A DNA stretch of 49,888 nt. It comes from a virus. The stretch covers positions 1-49,888 of the IMG/VR virus record IMGVR_UViG_3300025574_000002; one strand, 5' to 3'. The notes under the pieces were generated by a model, which worked only from the letters and a program-made list of their open reading frames with translations, had not been told where the DNA came from and made no database searches. The first letter of the stretch is position 1, and the number at the start of each line of letters is the position of its first letter. Below are positions 39,910 through 48,918 of this stretch, one piece after another. The translations under genes were made by a program, and so were the position numbers.

Positions 39910-41130
39910 ATGGAACAAAGCCATCCTCCTTATGTTGCTGGTGCTACGTCTATTCCAAGAACACTCCTTCGTTGGTTAGATGTCAACCCACAGAATGGGC
40001 CACTCAGCAGGAATCAAACTACAATCACCTTGCCAGCTTTTACCGGAAATAATGAAACGTGGCTAGGAGTTAGTGACATCATCACTGCTTTTAATTTCGA
40101 ATCACCTAACAACTTCTCCTTGCACACGATAGTGGGGGTAGCTAATCCTAATTACACTCTCTGCATCTCTTATCATATTGGTGGAGTGATGACTCGATAT
40201 ATCATCTGGTTAGCTAGTGGCTCTGTGATGAACCAAGATATACCGATGTATAATGGCCAGCCCGTCAAGAAGAACTTTCGTTTTGAAGTGTGGTCTAGCT
40301 CACAAGGTAATGCTACTCAAGTTAGTGCTATTACAATGTATACCTCAGTAGCAGGTAGTCAAGATTACAGGTGGGGGTTAGATGCTGCGTTAGTGGGGAA
40401 TGATGGGCAGGTTGGTAGTTTTGGAAATGTAGCATCTATTGTTCCTAGTATTATAGGAAATCTGTATTATCAGTGGAACAACACAACTCTTGTTAACTCT
40501 AGTGATGCTGAGACAAATTGGTTTGATTCATATCATATTGATACTCAACAAAACTTAGCCGGAACATACTATGCTACTACATCAGGGATATATGGGCAGG
40601 TAGTTATATATAGTTTTGTTAATGATTATGTTACAAATAGCAAGACAATAACATCACCTACAAAACAGTTTGTTATTGTTTGCTGGCTTGGAACTCAAGC
40701 AGGTAATATAATATCTCTGTCAAACAGTGCATCTGTTGGTGTGTTTCTGTTGGCGAGTAATGGGGATGGGACTTACAATGTCAATGGAGCTTTAGTTCCC
40801 CAACTAACTGCAAACAAATGGTTAGTGATAACTGGAACCTTTAATAAGATTGCTATTTACACTCTTGGATTTCCTAGGCCAGTTGTGGATGCTGATTACA
40901 TTGATATTACAGCGGGGGTCGCAAGCACTATCTCTAATGTAACACTATTAGACAGTGGCAATACAACTCTATCACAGATTCAAGAGTTTTCTCTTTGGAA
41001 GAATGGTGCTAGTTCTTTGATAGCAAATAGCACACTTCAAAATTATATTGACTATCTGAACATAGTATATGCAAGAGCATATACTTTACCTCTAACCTTC
41101 CCCTCTAATTCTGCATCCTTAACAAACTAA
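39910..41130 (+). CDS. 406-residue tail fibre/receptor-type protein
   Basis: Starts MEQSHPPYVAGATSIPRTLLRWLDVN; beta-rich throughout, with many Asn/Thr/Ser and aromatic residues and no helix-rich regions. The KQFVIVCWLGTQAGN...GTYNVNGALVPQLTANKWLVITGTFNKIAIY section resembles a concanavalin/LamG-like sandwich. Position before the tail connector genes suggests a virion-surface or host-binding protein. Confidence 0.5.
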   Translation: MEQSHPPYVAGATSIPRTLLRWLDVNPQNGPLSRNQTTITLPAFTGNNETWLGVSDIITAFNFESPNNFSLHTIVGVANPNYTLCISYHIGGVMTRYIIWLASGSVMNQDIPMYNGQPVKKNFRFEVWSSSQGNATQVSAITMYTSVAGSQDYRWGLDAALVGNDGQVGSFGNVASIVPSIIGNLYYQWNNTTLVNSSDAETNWFDSYHIDTQQNLAGTYYATTSGIYGQVVIYSFVNDYVTNSKTITSPTKQFVIVCWLGTQAGNIISLSNSASVGVFLLASNGDGTYNVNGALVPQLTANKWLVITGTFNKIAIYTLGFPRPVVDADYIDITAGVASTISNVTLLDSGNTTLSQIQEFSLWKNGASSLIANSTLQNYIDYLNIVYARAYTLPLTFPSNSASLTN

Positions 41131-41134
41131 TATT

Positions 41135-42559
41135 ATGAGTCAACAAGTCTTAACCACAGGTCTCGACCCGACATCCTTTACCTCCATCACGGGTGCTCAA
41201 CTAGCCCAGATGGTCAACAACGCTACCTTCGCTACCGGGATAGGTGGTGTGATAGTTACAGTAGATGGAGCAGGTGGTGGGCCAACTACTCCCAACGCTA
41301 CTTCGGATACAACTCTCCAGACTTATGTGTGGGTGAGATTGGGTAACCCAGTAGCCAGTAGTAATGCAAACAGTAGCGCAGTCGGTTATGTGTGGAATCC
41401 CAACGCTGCTAACCCAACAGACCCAACACAGCTACTCAACTGGAATCCTATCACCGCTGGTTCTATTGCAGCAGGTTCTATCATGGGTTACATGATTGCT
41501 GCTGCTACTATCCCTGCTTCTGCCCTGCAAGGTGGTATTACTAGTAGCCAAGTAGTTGGACTAGCTGCTCTCTTTGCCTCTGCTCTTACATCTTCCTCTA
41601 CTCCTAATGGTGGTGCTATTGCTGGCTCATTTGGTGGTGGATTCTCATTACTTGCCCAAGCTGTTACTGCTGGGACGATTGCTCCCGGCGCTATTAACTT
41701 ACCCAATCTGTTCTCAGGAACTCCCATCGCTCCCTCGCTAATTGACACAACAGCAAGTTCCCCGGCAGCAGGGTCTATCTTGCAAGCTCCAACAGGAACT
41801 GGTTCGATAGCTCAATGGATTCTTAATGCCGTAGTAGCAATGGGAAATCCCGGTGGTGGTCAGGCAGGTTATATTCCAGTTGCTCAGAGTAATGGAACTG
41901 TCTTATGGACTGCTCCTACTGCTGCTTTCCCTGCTGGACAGATAGCTGCTAGTGCCGAAGTGACATCAGGGTCTATAACTGTTACTGCTGTTGCTGCTAC
42001 TACTAATTCATGGATTTGCAGCACGGCTAATACTACCGGACTTATAGCCAGTCAGACATTGATTACTCTATCGGGTTATGGGACTAAATATGCTAACCTA
42101 AATGGTTCATGGTTAGTAACGGCGGTCTCTGCTGGTGTTAGTTTTACTGTTATTACAACTAGCAATATAGCTGGCTCTGGAACTACCACTATCGGGACTA
42201 GCAAATTCTGTAACTACAATGCTACCACTTTATCTTGCCTCAATGTAGCTAACTCAACTGCACTTGTAGGAGCAGGGGCTGGAGCTATTACTACTTATGG
42301 GACTACTCTTACTGTCCCATCAGTCTTGTGGAATAGTGCTGGTAACTACACTATCTTCTTTGTTACTCCAAAGGGAAATGCTAACTACATTGTCCACGCC
42401 CAAGTAGCAGAAGCCAGTTCTACTACATCACTCTACACAGCTAAAGTGATAGCTAAGAATGCTAACTATGTGACTATACAAACATGTTTAGTAACATATA
42501 GTGGGGGATTAACAGTTACACCGACTGATGTTACAGATTTGTCTGTGACTATCATCTAA
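41135..42559 (+). CDS. 474-residue fibre-type structural protein
   Basis: Ala/Gly/Thr/Ser-rich beta-type sequence with repetitive TAGSIAAGS, GAIAGSFGGG and GQIAASAEVTSGSITVTAV stretches, ending in a globular-looking region (YTIFFVTPKGNANYIVHAQVAEAS). Typical of phage fibre or spike shafts with a C-terminal tip domain. No specific family recognised. Confidence 0.55.
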   Translation: MSQQVLTTGLDPTSFTSITGAQLAQMVNNATFATGIGGVIVTVDGAGGGPTTPNATSDTTLQTYVWVRLGNPVASSNANSSAVGYVWNPNAANPTDPTQLLNWNPITAGSIAAGSIMGYMIAAATIPASALQGGITSSQVVGLAALFASALTSSSTPNGGAIAGSFGGGFSLLAQAVTAGTIAPGAINLPNLFSGTPIAPSLIDTTASSPAAGSILQAPTGTGSIAQWILNAVVAMGNPGGGQAGYIPVAQSNGTVLWTAPTAAFPAGQIAASAEVTSGSITVTAVAATTNSWICSTANTTGLIASQTLITLSGYGTKYANLNGSWLVTAVSAGVSFTVITTSNIAGSGTTTIGTSKFCNYNATTLSCLNVANSTALVGAGAGAITTYGTTLTVPSVLWNSAGNYTIFFVTPKGNANYIVHAQVAEASSTTSLYTAKVIAKNANYVTIQTCLVTYSGGLTVTPTDVTDLSVTII

Positions 42560-42566
42560 TACTATT

Positions 42567-43553
42567 ATGTCAGTCAAATACATTTTGAGCCAAGTGGGAG
42601 CTAAGTCAGGCCTCAACCCTGCTGCTACCTCCTCACGAGCTACCCTCCTACGCTGGCTCAATGAAGCGGCTAGAGAGTTGTATGACCAATCTGACCCCCC
42701 AGGTTCTTTGATGGAACAGGCTTTCAAGGTCAATGGTGACCAGACTATTACCTGTCCACAGTATGTAGGAGCGATAAGGGGGGTGAGGGAGTTAGATAGT
42801 CATATTACTTGGTCTATTAACCAGATGCGTCCTAGATATAATCAGTTTAACTGGGGTGATAGTTGGAGGAACTTGAGATTGAAGAATATCCAAGCATTAA
42901 TGGCAACTGTCACCAATACATCTGCTGGTGTGATAACAGTTGCTACTGTGGAGAATCCTCCTATCCAAGTAACTGTTAGTGGGCCTACTGCTACATCTAC
43001 TCTTTCAACAGAGACTATTGTGATGACTTCTACCACAATGCAGACTGCTAACAACTACACTGATTATACAAGTGTTAAGAAAGATAGAGTAAATACTTGT
43101 GATGTAACACTGTCTGATGTGGATGGAAAGGTGCTAACTATCATCCCCAACAACCAACTATCTGCTCAGTATCAGATACTAGATGTTTCTGTGTGTCCTT
43201 GGTTATCTGTCTCTACTAGCTCGCTAGACCACTACCTAGAAATCTTATTCAAAGTCTCTCCAACTCAATTGCAGAATGATACTGATGAGTTTGTTTTTGG
43301 CCAGAAGTATGATGACATCTTGGTGAACAAGTGTATCCAGTTGTGGTATGAGGAGCAAGGAAAGCCAGACCTAGCAGCTGCTTTCGACCAGAAAGCTACT
43401 CGCTCCCTAGCTCGCAAGCATCAAGACCAGAATGCTGCAACTGAAGATATGATAGCAGTAGTTGCTCACCCGCATGATTCAATTTTACCAAGAGTTAGGC
43501 AGGGGCGGGGAAGATATTATCGTGGGTATGGGGCAAGAGGATACGGTTACTAA
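42567..43553 (+). CDS. Head-tail connector / adaptor (tail tubular A-like)
   Basis: 328 residues. The opening LRWLNEAARELYDQSDPPG near 28-46 is the helix pattern of podovirus adaptor proteins (T7 gp11/P22 gp4-like), and the later FGQKYDDILVNKCIQLWYEEQGKPDLAAAFDQ near 243-274 is the conserved helical end. A central beta insertion and a Gly/Arg/Tyr tail (GRYYRGYGARGYGY) follow. It would join portal to nozzle. Confidence 0.7.
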   Translation: MSVKYILSQVGAKSGLNPAATSSRATLLRWLNEAARELYDQSDPPGSLMEQAFKVNGDQTITCPQYVGAIRGVRELDSHITWSINQMRPRYNQFNWGDSWRNLRLKNIQALMATVTNTSAGVITVATVENPPIQVTVSGPTATSTLSTETIVMTSTTMQTANNYTDYTSVKKDRVNTCDVTLSDVDGKVLTIIPNNQLSAQYQILDVSVCPWLSVSTSSLDHYLEILFKVSPTQLQNDTDEFVFGQKYDDILVNKCIQLWYEEQGKPDLAAAFDQKATRSLARKHQDQNAATEDMIAVVAHPHDSILPRVRQGRGRYYRGYGARGYGY

Positions 43554-43557
43554 CAAT

Positions 43558-43728
43558 ATGAAAATGTCATATACACAACTTGTTGAGGAGCGTAATAAGA
43601 TGAAACGCGTCTTGGACACTGGACGCAAAAGTCAACCTTACTACAAACAAGCTCAAGATAAATATGCACAAATACAGGCTCAAATAAAGTTTATATTTAG
43701 AGCTAATCACCATAAAACTAATCAATGA
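43558..43728 (+). CDS. 56-residue basic helical protein
   Basis: ATG 43558 (MKMSYTQLVEERNKMKRVLD) follows the connector stop by 4 bases; its end overlaps the nozzle gene. Basic helix with no recognised family. Confidence 0.55.
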   Translation: MKMSYTQLVEERNKMKRVLDTGRKSQPYYKQAQDKYAQIQAQIKFIFRANHHKTNQ

Positions 43729-45611
43729 GTGAAATAGTAACACAAAAAGGCTCCGAGTATAATCAAGCATCCTTCATAGGAGGGATGAACATGCTCCTAG
43801 ATGATACTAGGTTGCAGACTAATCAGTATCGCATAGGTTTCGACCTAACTAATCGTTATGATGCATTAGACCCTGTTCTTGTATCAGTCCAAGATGAAAG
43901 CGTCCCTTCTGGCAACATACAGGAGCTTGTAACTTTCGGTGAGTATGTGATAGTCTTTGTCAATGGTCAAGCTTATTATCGTTACTATGATGATTTAACT
44001 TGGGAGAAGATTCAGGGCTTTAACATGTCTCCAACTGCACCCCGTCTTTGGACTTGCAGTGTTCCAGTTGGATTAACTAATTATATCAGATTAGCTACTA
44101 ATAGCACTCAACTACTCTCAGGAGTTGGCCTTAATGCCCTATATACTCCATCAGCAAATGGGGGTATCCAACAGTTAAACCTTGCTGGCGCGGCAGCAGG
44201 TAACTTGCCAGGACTCTTAATCCAAGATAACATCAACCAGCCTCAGTTCATATTCTTAGACAATACTGGATTACCTATTGTTCGACAAACTCAGAAATTC
44301 AGTCAGTGGTCTATTGGTTTCACAGACGCTACTAATACAGTCATCGGCCCGGCAATGGGTCAACTATCTACTAACTATGATATGCGTGAGTATGTTCCTG
44401 TAGGCAATTGTATGTGCTGGTCAAATGGTATCTTGTTTGTTGTTAGCCCTGATTTTAGTTCTATTTATCGCTCTGTGTCTGGTAGACCTTTAGACTTTGT
44501 GGTGAATGTAACCAATCAACTGGTTACTACATCTAGCCTAAAGACTATTAACGCAATCCCCATGACTGCTTTCTGGCAAGCTGGTGGTGGAGATGCAACA
44601 ACTACATCTTACAGTGTGGGTGTTGGTGGGATATCCTGCATACGGTCACTGTCCTCTGGTGGCATATTTGTAGCAGCTAGTAATGCTAACTTTACAGTTA
44701 CACTTAACCAGACTCCGGGTGCTCCTACTATCTTCGGGGAGTATTTGTTCAATAGGACATTTTTATTTAATGCTACCTGCCTATCTGACAGAGCTATCTT
44801 TGACTCCATTGGTGATACTCGATTCATCGAGTTGACAGGTATTCGCTCCTTCAATGCAGTAGAGTCTATTCAAAATCAAGGAAGAAATAGTATCTTCTCA
44901 TCCACTATACAAGGAGCATTCGGTCCGGAGGAGAGTCCTATGATTCAGGACGCTACTGCTACGGCTTGTGTGCTGTTCAACAACTATGAGCTGTATAGCG
45001 TCAATACTATCTTTGGGCCAGCAATAGCAAAATATGACACTATTAACAGCTGTTGGACATCATTTGATTTACAGCAAACTAACAATACAGCAGTTAAGAT
45101 ATTTGCTAAAATTGAACTAACAGTTCTACGTTTATTTGCTGTCACTGCAGATAACAAGCTATATACCCTCTACATTGGCCCTGATGTTACTATCCCATAT
45201 TTCAGAACTATTGGTATATGCTCTTCTATTCTGTGGGCTGGGACTACTATCAAAATGTCTCACCCGAAAATGGAGTTAAAAATGGATAAAGTAAGAGCTG
45301 TGTTCTCCAAGATAACAGAAGATGCTACCTTCTCAATGACTCCTTATTTTAATAATAGGACTAGCAGTCTAGAGACTTTAACAAAGACTATAACATACTA
45401 TCCTTCCCCAGTTCCCAATGTAGATTCCTTAGCATTACCAGATGTTAATACCATGTTAGTAAATCTATTATGGTCAACACCTGGAGTTGAACAATGCTGG
45501 AAATACTTTATGACCTTCACTTGGACTGAGGGGTCTCTTATTCAGTTCTCAGTTGAGATGCAAGAGTTGACACCCAATAATCCAGAACAAACACAAGGAG
45601 TAGAACAATGA
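43725..45611 (+). CDS. Tail nozzle protein (tail tubular B / P22 gp10-like)
   Basis: 628 residues. The opening EYNQASFIGGMNMLLDDTRL near 10-29 and VSPDFSSIYRSVSG near 242-255 match the beta-propeller-like nozzle proteins of podoviruses (F-x-GGMN opening). Its place directly after the adaptor supports this. It forms the end of the short tail through which DNA leaves. Confidence 0.72.
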   Translation: MSEIVTQKGSEYNQASFIGGMNMLLDDTRLQTNQYRIGFDLTNRYDALDPVLVSVQDESVPSGNIQELVTFGEYVIVFVNGQAYYRYYDDLTWEKIQGFNMSPTAPRLWTCSVPVGLTNYIRLATNSTQLLSGVGLNALYTPSANGGIQQLNLAGAAAGNLPGLLIQDNINQPQFIFLDNTGLPIVRQTQKFSQWSIGFTDATNTVIGPAMGQLSTNYDMREYVPVGNCMCWSNGILFVVSPDFSSIYRSVSGRPLDFVVNVTNQLVTTSSLKTINAIPMTAFWQAGGGDATTTSYSVGVGGISCIRSLSSGGIFVAASNANFTVTLNQTPGAPTIFGEYLFNRTFLFNATCLSDRAIFDSIGDTRFIELTGIRSFNAVESIQNQGRNSIFSSTIQGAFGPEESPMIQDATATACVLFNNYELYSVNTIFGPAIAKYDTINSCWTSFDLQQTNNTAVKIFAKIELTVLRLFAVTADNKLYTLYIGPDVTIPYFRTIGICSSILWAGTTIKMSHPKMELKMDKVRAVFSKITEDATFSMTPYFNNRTSSLETLTKTITYYPSPVPNVDSLALPDVNTMLVNLLWSTPGVEQCWKYFMTFTWTEGSLIQFSVEMQELTPNNPEQTQGVEQ

Positions 45612-46021
45612 GCGCACGTTCTTTTAGATTACCACTTGGCATATTTTATGCTTACTTTGATGGAGAGATGGAACCAACATTCAAAAATTTACTAGACTTT
45701 ATACAAGTTAACAAAACTGATAAAGTGTTCAAAGGGTATAGTGAAGAGGAGATTGTTCAGATGTTGAAGGATGGGATAGAAAAACAATCACTATACTTTG
45801 AACAGGGGTTTGATGGTAGAATAGTGGGCTGCATATTGGCCGAGGTAGACCACACTAGGAAACTAGTATTTGTCACAGAGAACCTTTCTATGTCTCTAGT
45901 TACCCTCAAACGCTTTGCAGCTAAGTTAAAACTACAACACCCCGGCTATGATATAGCAGGCAAGAGACATGGAACAGACAGATACTTTGACACTAAGAAA
46001 CTTTATACAAAACTTATATGA
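45608..46021 (+). CDS. GNAT-like acetyltransferase-fold virion-operon protein
   Basis: 137 residues with a GNAT-like order: helix FKNLLDFIQVN, then FEQGFDGRIVGCILAEVDHTRKLVFVTENLSMS (beta 4-5) and LVTLKRFAAKLKLQHPGYDIAG. Proteins like this are frequent just after nozzle genes in podoviruses. Substrate and activity unknown; it overlaps both neighbours by 4 bases. Confidence 0.5.
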   Translation: MSARSFRLPLGIFYAYFDGEMEPTFKNLLDFIQVNKTDKVFKGYSEEEIVQMLKDGIEKQSLYFEQGFDGRIVGCILAEVDHTRKLVFVTENLSMSLVTLKRFAAKLKLQHPGYDIAGKRHGTDRYFDTKKLYTKLI

Positions 46022-46953
46022 TTAATAATTGGAAAATTGAAACCAAGTTAGGACTGCGATACTACAGTGGTCAACAGGGTAGTGGAGCTAGTCAGGGGCT
46101 ATCAGCTTCTAAAGGTAATAGTTCTAATACGTCTAGCGGTTCTTCCTCGTCTACCTCTACCCCACAGATGACACCGGGTCAGTTACTCTCACTATACCAG
46201 TCAGCATTGCCATCTATGTTGTCTACAGCTAGTAAGGCTACGGCTAATACTCCCGGAGCACCAGCTATGGCAGCAGCTAATCAAGGTGCAGTAGCGGGTG
46301 TAAATGCCATCAATATGAATGGCCTCTCACCCGGCGAAGCTAATGCTGTGGAGCGGTCAACTAATCAAGGTAACTTGGCAACAGGTAATTTGGGGAACAG
46401 CAACGCTACGAATGCTATTGGAAACGCTATGAACTTTGGTGGTGCTTTTAACAGCAAGATACCATTGCTCAATGCCTCCACCAACACAGCAACAGGTGTA
46501 GCTAATGCCGGGACTAATATCTTGGGAACTAGCTTAGGAGCTTTTACTCCACTGGCCAGCAATGCTTCTGCTCCTATCTCAAAGAGCAATTCAATCTTTG
46601 GTTCCACCGGCTCCTCAGTTTCTAATAGTTTAGGAGTTAATGATGCTCAGAACCAGTCCTCCGGGGCAGGATGTTTCTTGACGACCGCTTGCTGTCAGCA
46701 CAAAGGATTACCAGATGATTGTGAAGAGCTAAACATCCTGAGGAAATTTAGGGATGAGTATGTTGATAAGTATCTGGTTGAAGAGTATTACAAAATTGCT
46801 CCATCAATTGTAAAGAAGATACAAGATAGACCTAGAGTTCTTGATTACATCTATGATGTAATTGTTAATTGTGTAGGACATATAAAGCATGGGAATCCAG
46901 AAGGTGCTCTCTTGGACTATAAAATAATGGTCAACCACCTCAAATCTCTATAA
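46018..46953 (+). CDS. Internal virion-type protein with Cys-rich C-terminal domain
   Basis: 311 residues. Residues about 15-215 are Ser/Gly/Asn/Ala-rich and low in complexity. The end is a compact domain starting CFLTTACCQHKGLPDDCEEL near 222-241, then ILRKFRDEYVDKYLVEEYYK. This CFxTTAC...LPDDC-EL--LR-FRD pattern recurs at the ends of unrelated bacterial and phage proteins. The N-terminal part may be flexible for injection. Confidence 0.6.
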   Translation: MINNWKIETKLGLRYYSGQQGSGASQGLSASKGNSSNTSSGSSSSTSTPQMTPGQLLSLYQSALPSMLSTASKATANTPGAPAMAAANQGAVAGVNAINMNGLSPGEANAVERSTNQGNLATGNLGNSNATNAIGNAMNFGGAFNSKIPLLNASTNTATGVANAGTNILGTSLGAFTPLASNASAPISKSNSIFGSTGSSVSNSLGVNDAQNQSSGAGCFLTTACCQHKGLPDDCEELNILRKFRDEYVDKYLVEEYYKIAPSIVKKIQDRPRVLDYIYDVIVNCVGHIKHGNPEGALLDYKIMVNHLKSL

Positions 46954-46956
46954 CTT

Positions 46957-47337
46957 ATGGATATGCCTCCTGTTTGGGAAATGTATAATCTGCCTGCACC
47001 AGTAGGTGAGATGTCAGTTGCTGCTCCTGATGAGTCAGGTGTAGGTCAATCAGCCAGTCAACCTAATACACAGAAAGCAAATAAAGGGTTGATTGGTAAG
47101 TCGTTTGATTCTGCTCTCTCTTCCGATACAGGTGGGATGCTTGGTAACTCAGGCAGTAAAGTTAACTTGGCCGGGGGGAATGGTAGTATAGCTAATAGCT
47201 TTACTGCTCCGCTCCAGTCTATAGGAACATCTGTTGGTCAGACAGTTGGTAGTATGTTTGGCTCAATGGGGCAGAATGTGAATGACTTCTTGAAAGGCAA
47301 CAAAACACCAAACTACGAATTTAACCAAGACAACTAA
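46957..47337 (+). CDS. 126-residue low-complexity virion-type protein
   Basis: Begins MDMPPVWEMYNLPAPVGEM; the rest is Gly/Ser/Asn-rich (SALSSDTGGMLGNSGSKVN, GSMFGSMGQNVNDF). Likely a small injected or tail-associated protein on positional grounds. No family recognised. Confidence 0.5.
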   Translation: MDMPPVWEMYNLPAPVGEMSVAAPDESGVGQSASQPNTQKANKGLIGKSFDSALSSDTGGMLGNSGSKVNLAGGNGSIANSFTAPLQSIGTSVGQTVGSMFGSMGQNVNDFLKGNKTPNYEFNQDN

Positions 47338-47338
47338 T

Positions 47339-48913
47339 ATGAATCAACTGTTAGGCAATGTTTTAGCAGCAATGTTTGGGGGGCCACCTCAAGATAATCT
47401 TGATGCAAGTAGAGACCCTGTAACAGGAGAGTTAACAGCTCCTCCAATGAGGACACCCGGCCTTGGAGAGAAGATATTTGACTCTGATACTGCTAGGCAA
47501 GAAGCTTCTATTAATACTCAGTGGAAACTTGCAAAACCACAGGCAGAATACCAACTAGATATTGATAGAGATATCGCAGGGAAACAGATAGATACACAAC
47601 CCTACCAGAATAATCCTCTCCTAGGTGCTTATGGTTCTCCGAAAGCTAATGATACTATCCCAACTGTCGGCAATAGTGGTATGTTTATGGGACTAGCTGA
47701 CCATGCTGCACCAGAAGATTATCATAACTTTACCTCTGGTAGCCCTACTAATGCTAATGTTTTTAATGAGAATTTAATGGGTAAAGAAAGAGCTGGCTGG
47801 GTCGACCAGACTATAAATCCAAGACTGTCATCCGCTTCTCTTGAACCGAATGTAGTATCACAGTCCAGTATGAATACTGGTCTGCCACCTAGAACAGCAG
47901 CAACTCAAGCATCTACTCAAAATATACTTGCTAACACTGACAATCGTCAAGCACGATTTGAGTCAGAGAATCAGCCACAAAGTCAGAATTTATATCTGAA
48001 ACAACAGACTAATGCTGGTCACTCTGCTGACAATGATGCTATCATGTTGTCTAACATGAACAGCAAATTCTTAGCAGAACATGGACGCCTTCCAACTGAA
48101 AATGAAACGGCAGCGTTACAAGCTACATTCGACAGAAATGCTGCCCAGTTTGGTGTCAATGAGCAAGGTATTAACTTAGGAACTCAAGCACTGGAAGATA
48201 GAGCTAGGAACTACAATGCTGGCATCATACCGATAAGAGGTGGGGATACACCATTTGCTGCTAAAGTTAATTCCCTCGGTGTAGAAGAGATGCCCGGCAT
48301 ATCACCAGCATACCATAATATGTTGCAGCTTATCAATGCTAAATCTGGTGCTGGGGGTGTAGGAGGCGTTACTACTCCTAGTGGTGGAAGTTTTATACCA
48401 CCCCAAGGTGAGGGCAAAGAAATAGGGCCTAGTATTTATGGAGCAAACCCTGACACAACAAGTGGTGCAGGAGCAGTGGGTAAAGGTTCTGGTGAAACCT
48501 ATAAACATCCAGATGCTATAAGCGGCGACCAAAACATAGATTCTCTGGTAGCTGCTGCTAAAGATGAACTAGATAAGAATGGTGGTAAGCCTACACCACT
48601 TTACAAGCACATTACCGATTTACTACACGAAGCACATCAACAAGCTTTGTATAGTCAAAAACGTCAACTTCAAACTCAAAGAGTTGGCGAGGGAGCTATC
48701 CCGTCGTATTGGAGGGAAGGCAGTCTAACTGGTATGAATGGAGAACCACAAGTTTATAATCCCTTTGTAGGACTTCCTGTTGCTGCTGGTCAGATGGAAG
48801 CTGCTCTTGAACCACACTTCAAAGGTGGTATCAGAAAATTAACCAATCTAGTAACACATGGAAATCCAGAAGGAACTGGTGATTCTCTGTATGACTATCT
48901 GTTCAATCAATAA
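47339..48913 (+). CDS. 524-residue internal virion-type protein
   Basis: Starts MNQLLGNVLAAMFGGPPQDN; a polar, Asn/Gln/Ala/Gly-rich sequence with a helical central region (LSNMNSKFLAEHGRLPTENETAALQATFDRNAAQFG near 237-272). It lies between the small low-complexity protein and the giant virion gene, where podoviruses encode the proteins that extend the tail through the host envelope. Function inferred from position. Confidence 0.55.
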   Translation: MNQLLGNVLAAMFGGPPQDNLDASRDPVTGELTAPPMRTPGLGEKIFDSDTARQEASINTQWKLAKPQAEYQLDIDRDIAGKQIDTQPYQNNPLLGAYGSPKANDTIPTVGNSGMFMGLADHAAPEDYHNFTSGSPTNANVFNENLMGKERAGWVDQTINPRLSSASLEPNVVSQSSMNTGLPPRTAATQASTQNILANTDNRQARFESENQPQSQNLYLKQQTNAGHSADNDAIMLSNMNSKFLAEHGRLPTENETAALQATFDRNAAQFGVNEQGINLGTQALEDRARNYNAGIIPIRGGDTPFAAKVNSLGVEEMPGISPAYHNMLQLINAKSGAGGVGGVTTPSGGSFIPPQGEGKEIGPSIYGANPDTTSGAGAVGKGSGETYKHPDAISGDQNIDSLVAAAKDELDKNGGKPTPLYKHITDLLHEAHQQALYSQKRQLQTQRVGEGAIPSYWREGSLTGMNGEPQVYNPFVGLPVAAGQMEAALEPHFKGGIRKLTNLVTHGNPEGTGDSLYDYLFNQ

Positions 48914-48918
48914 TTACT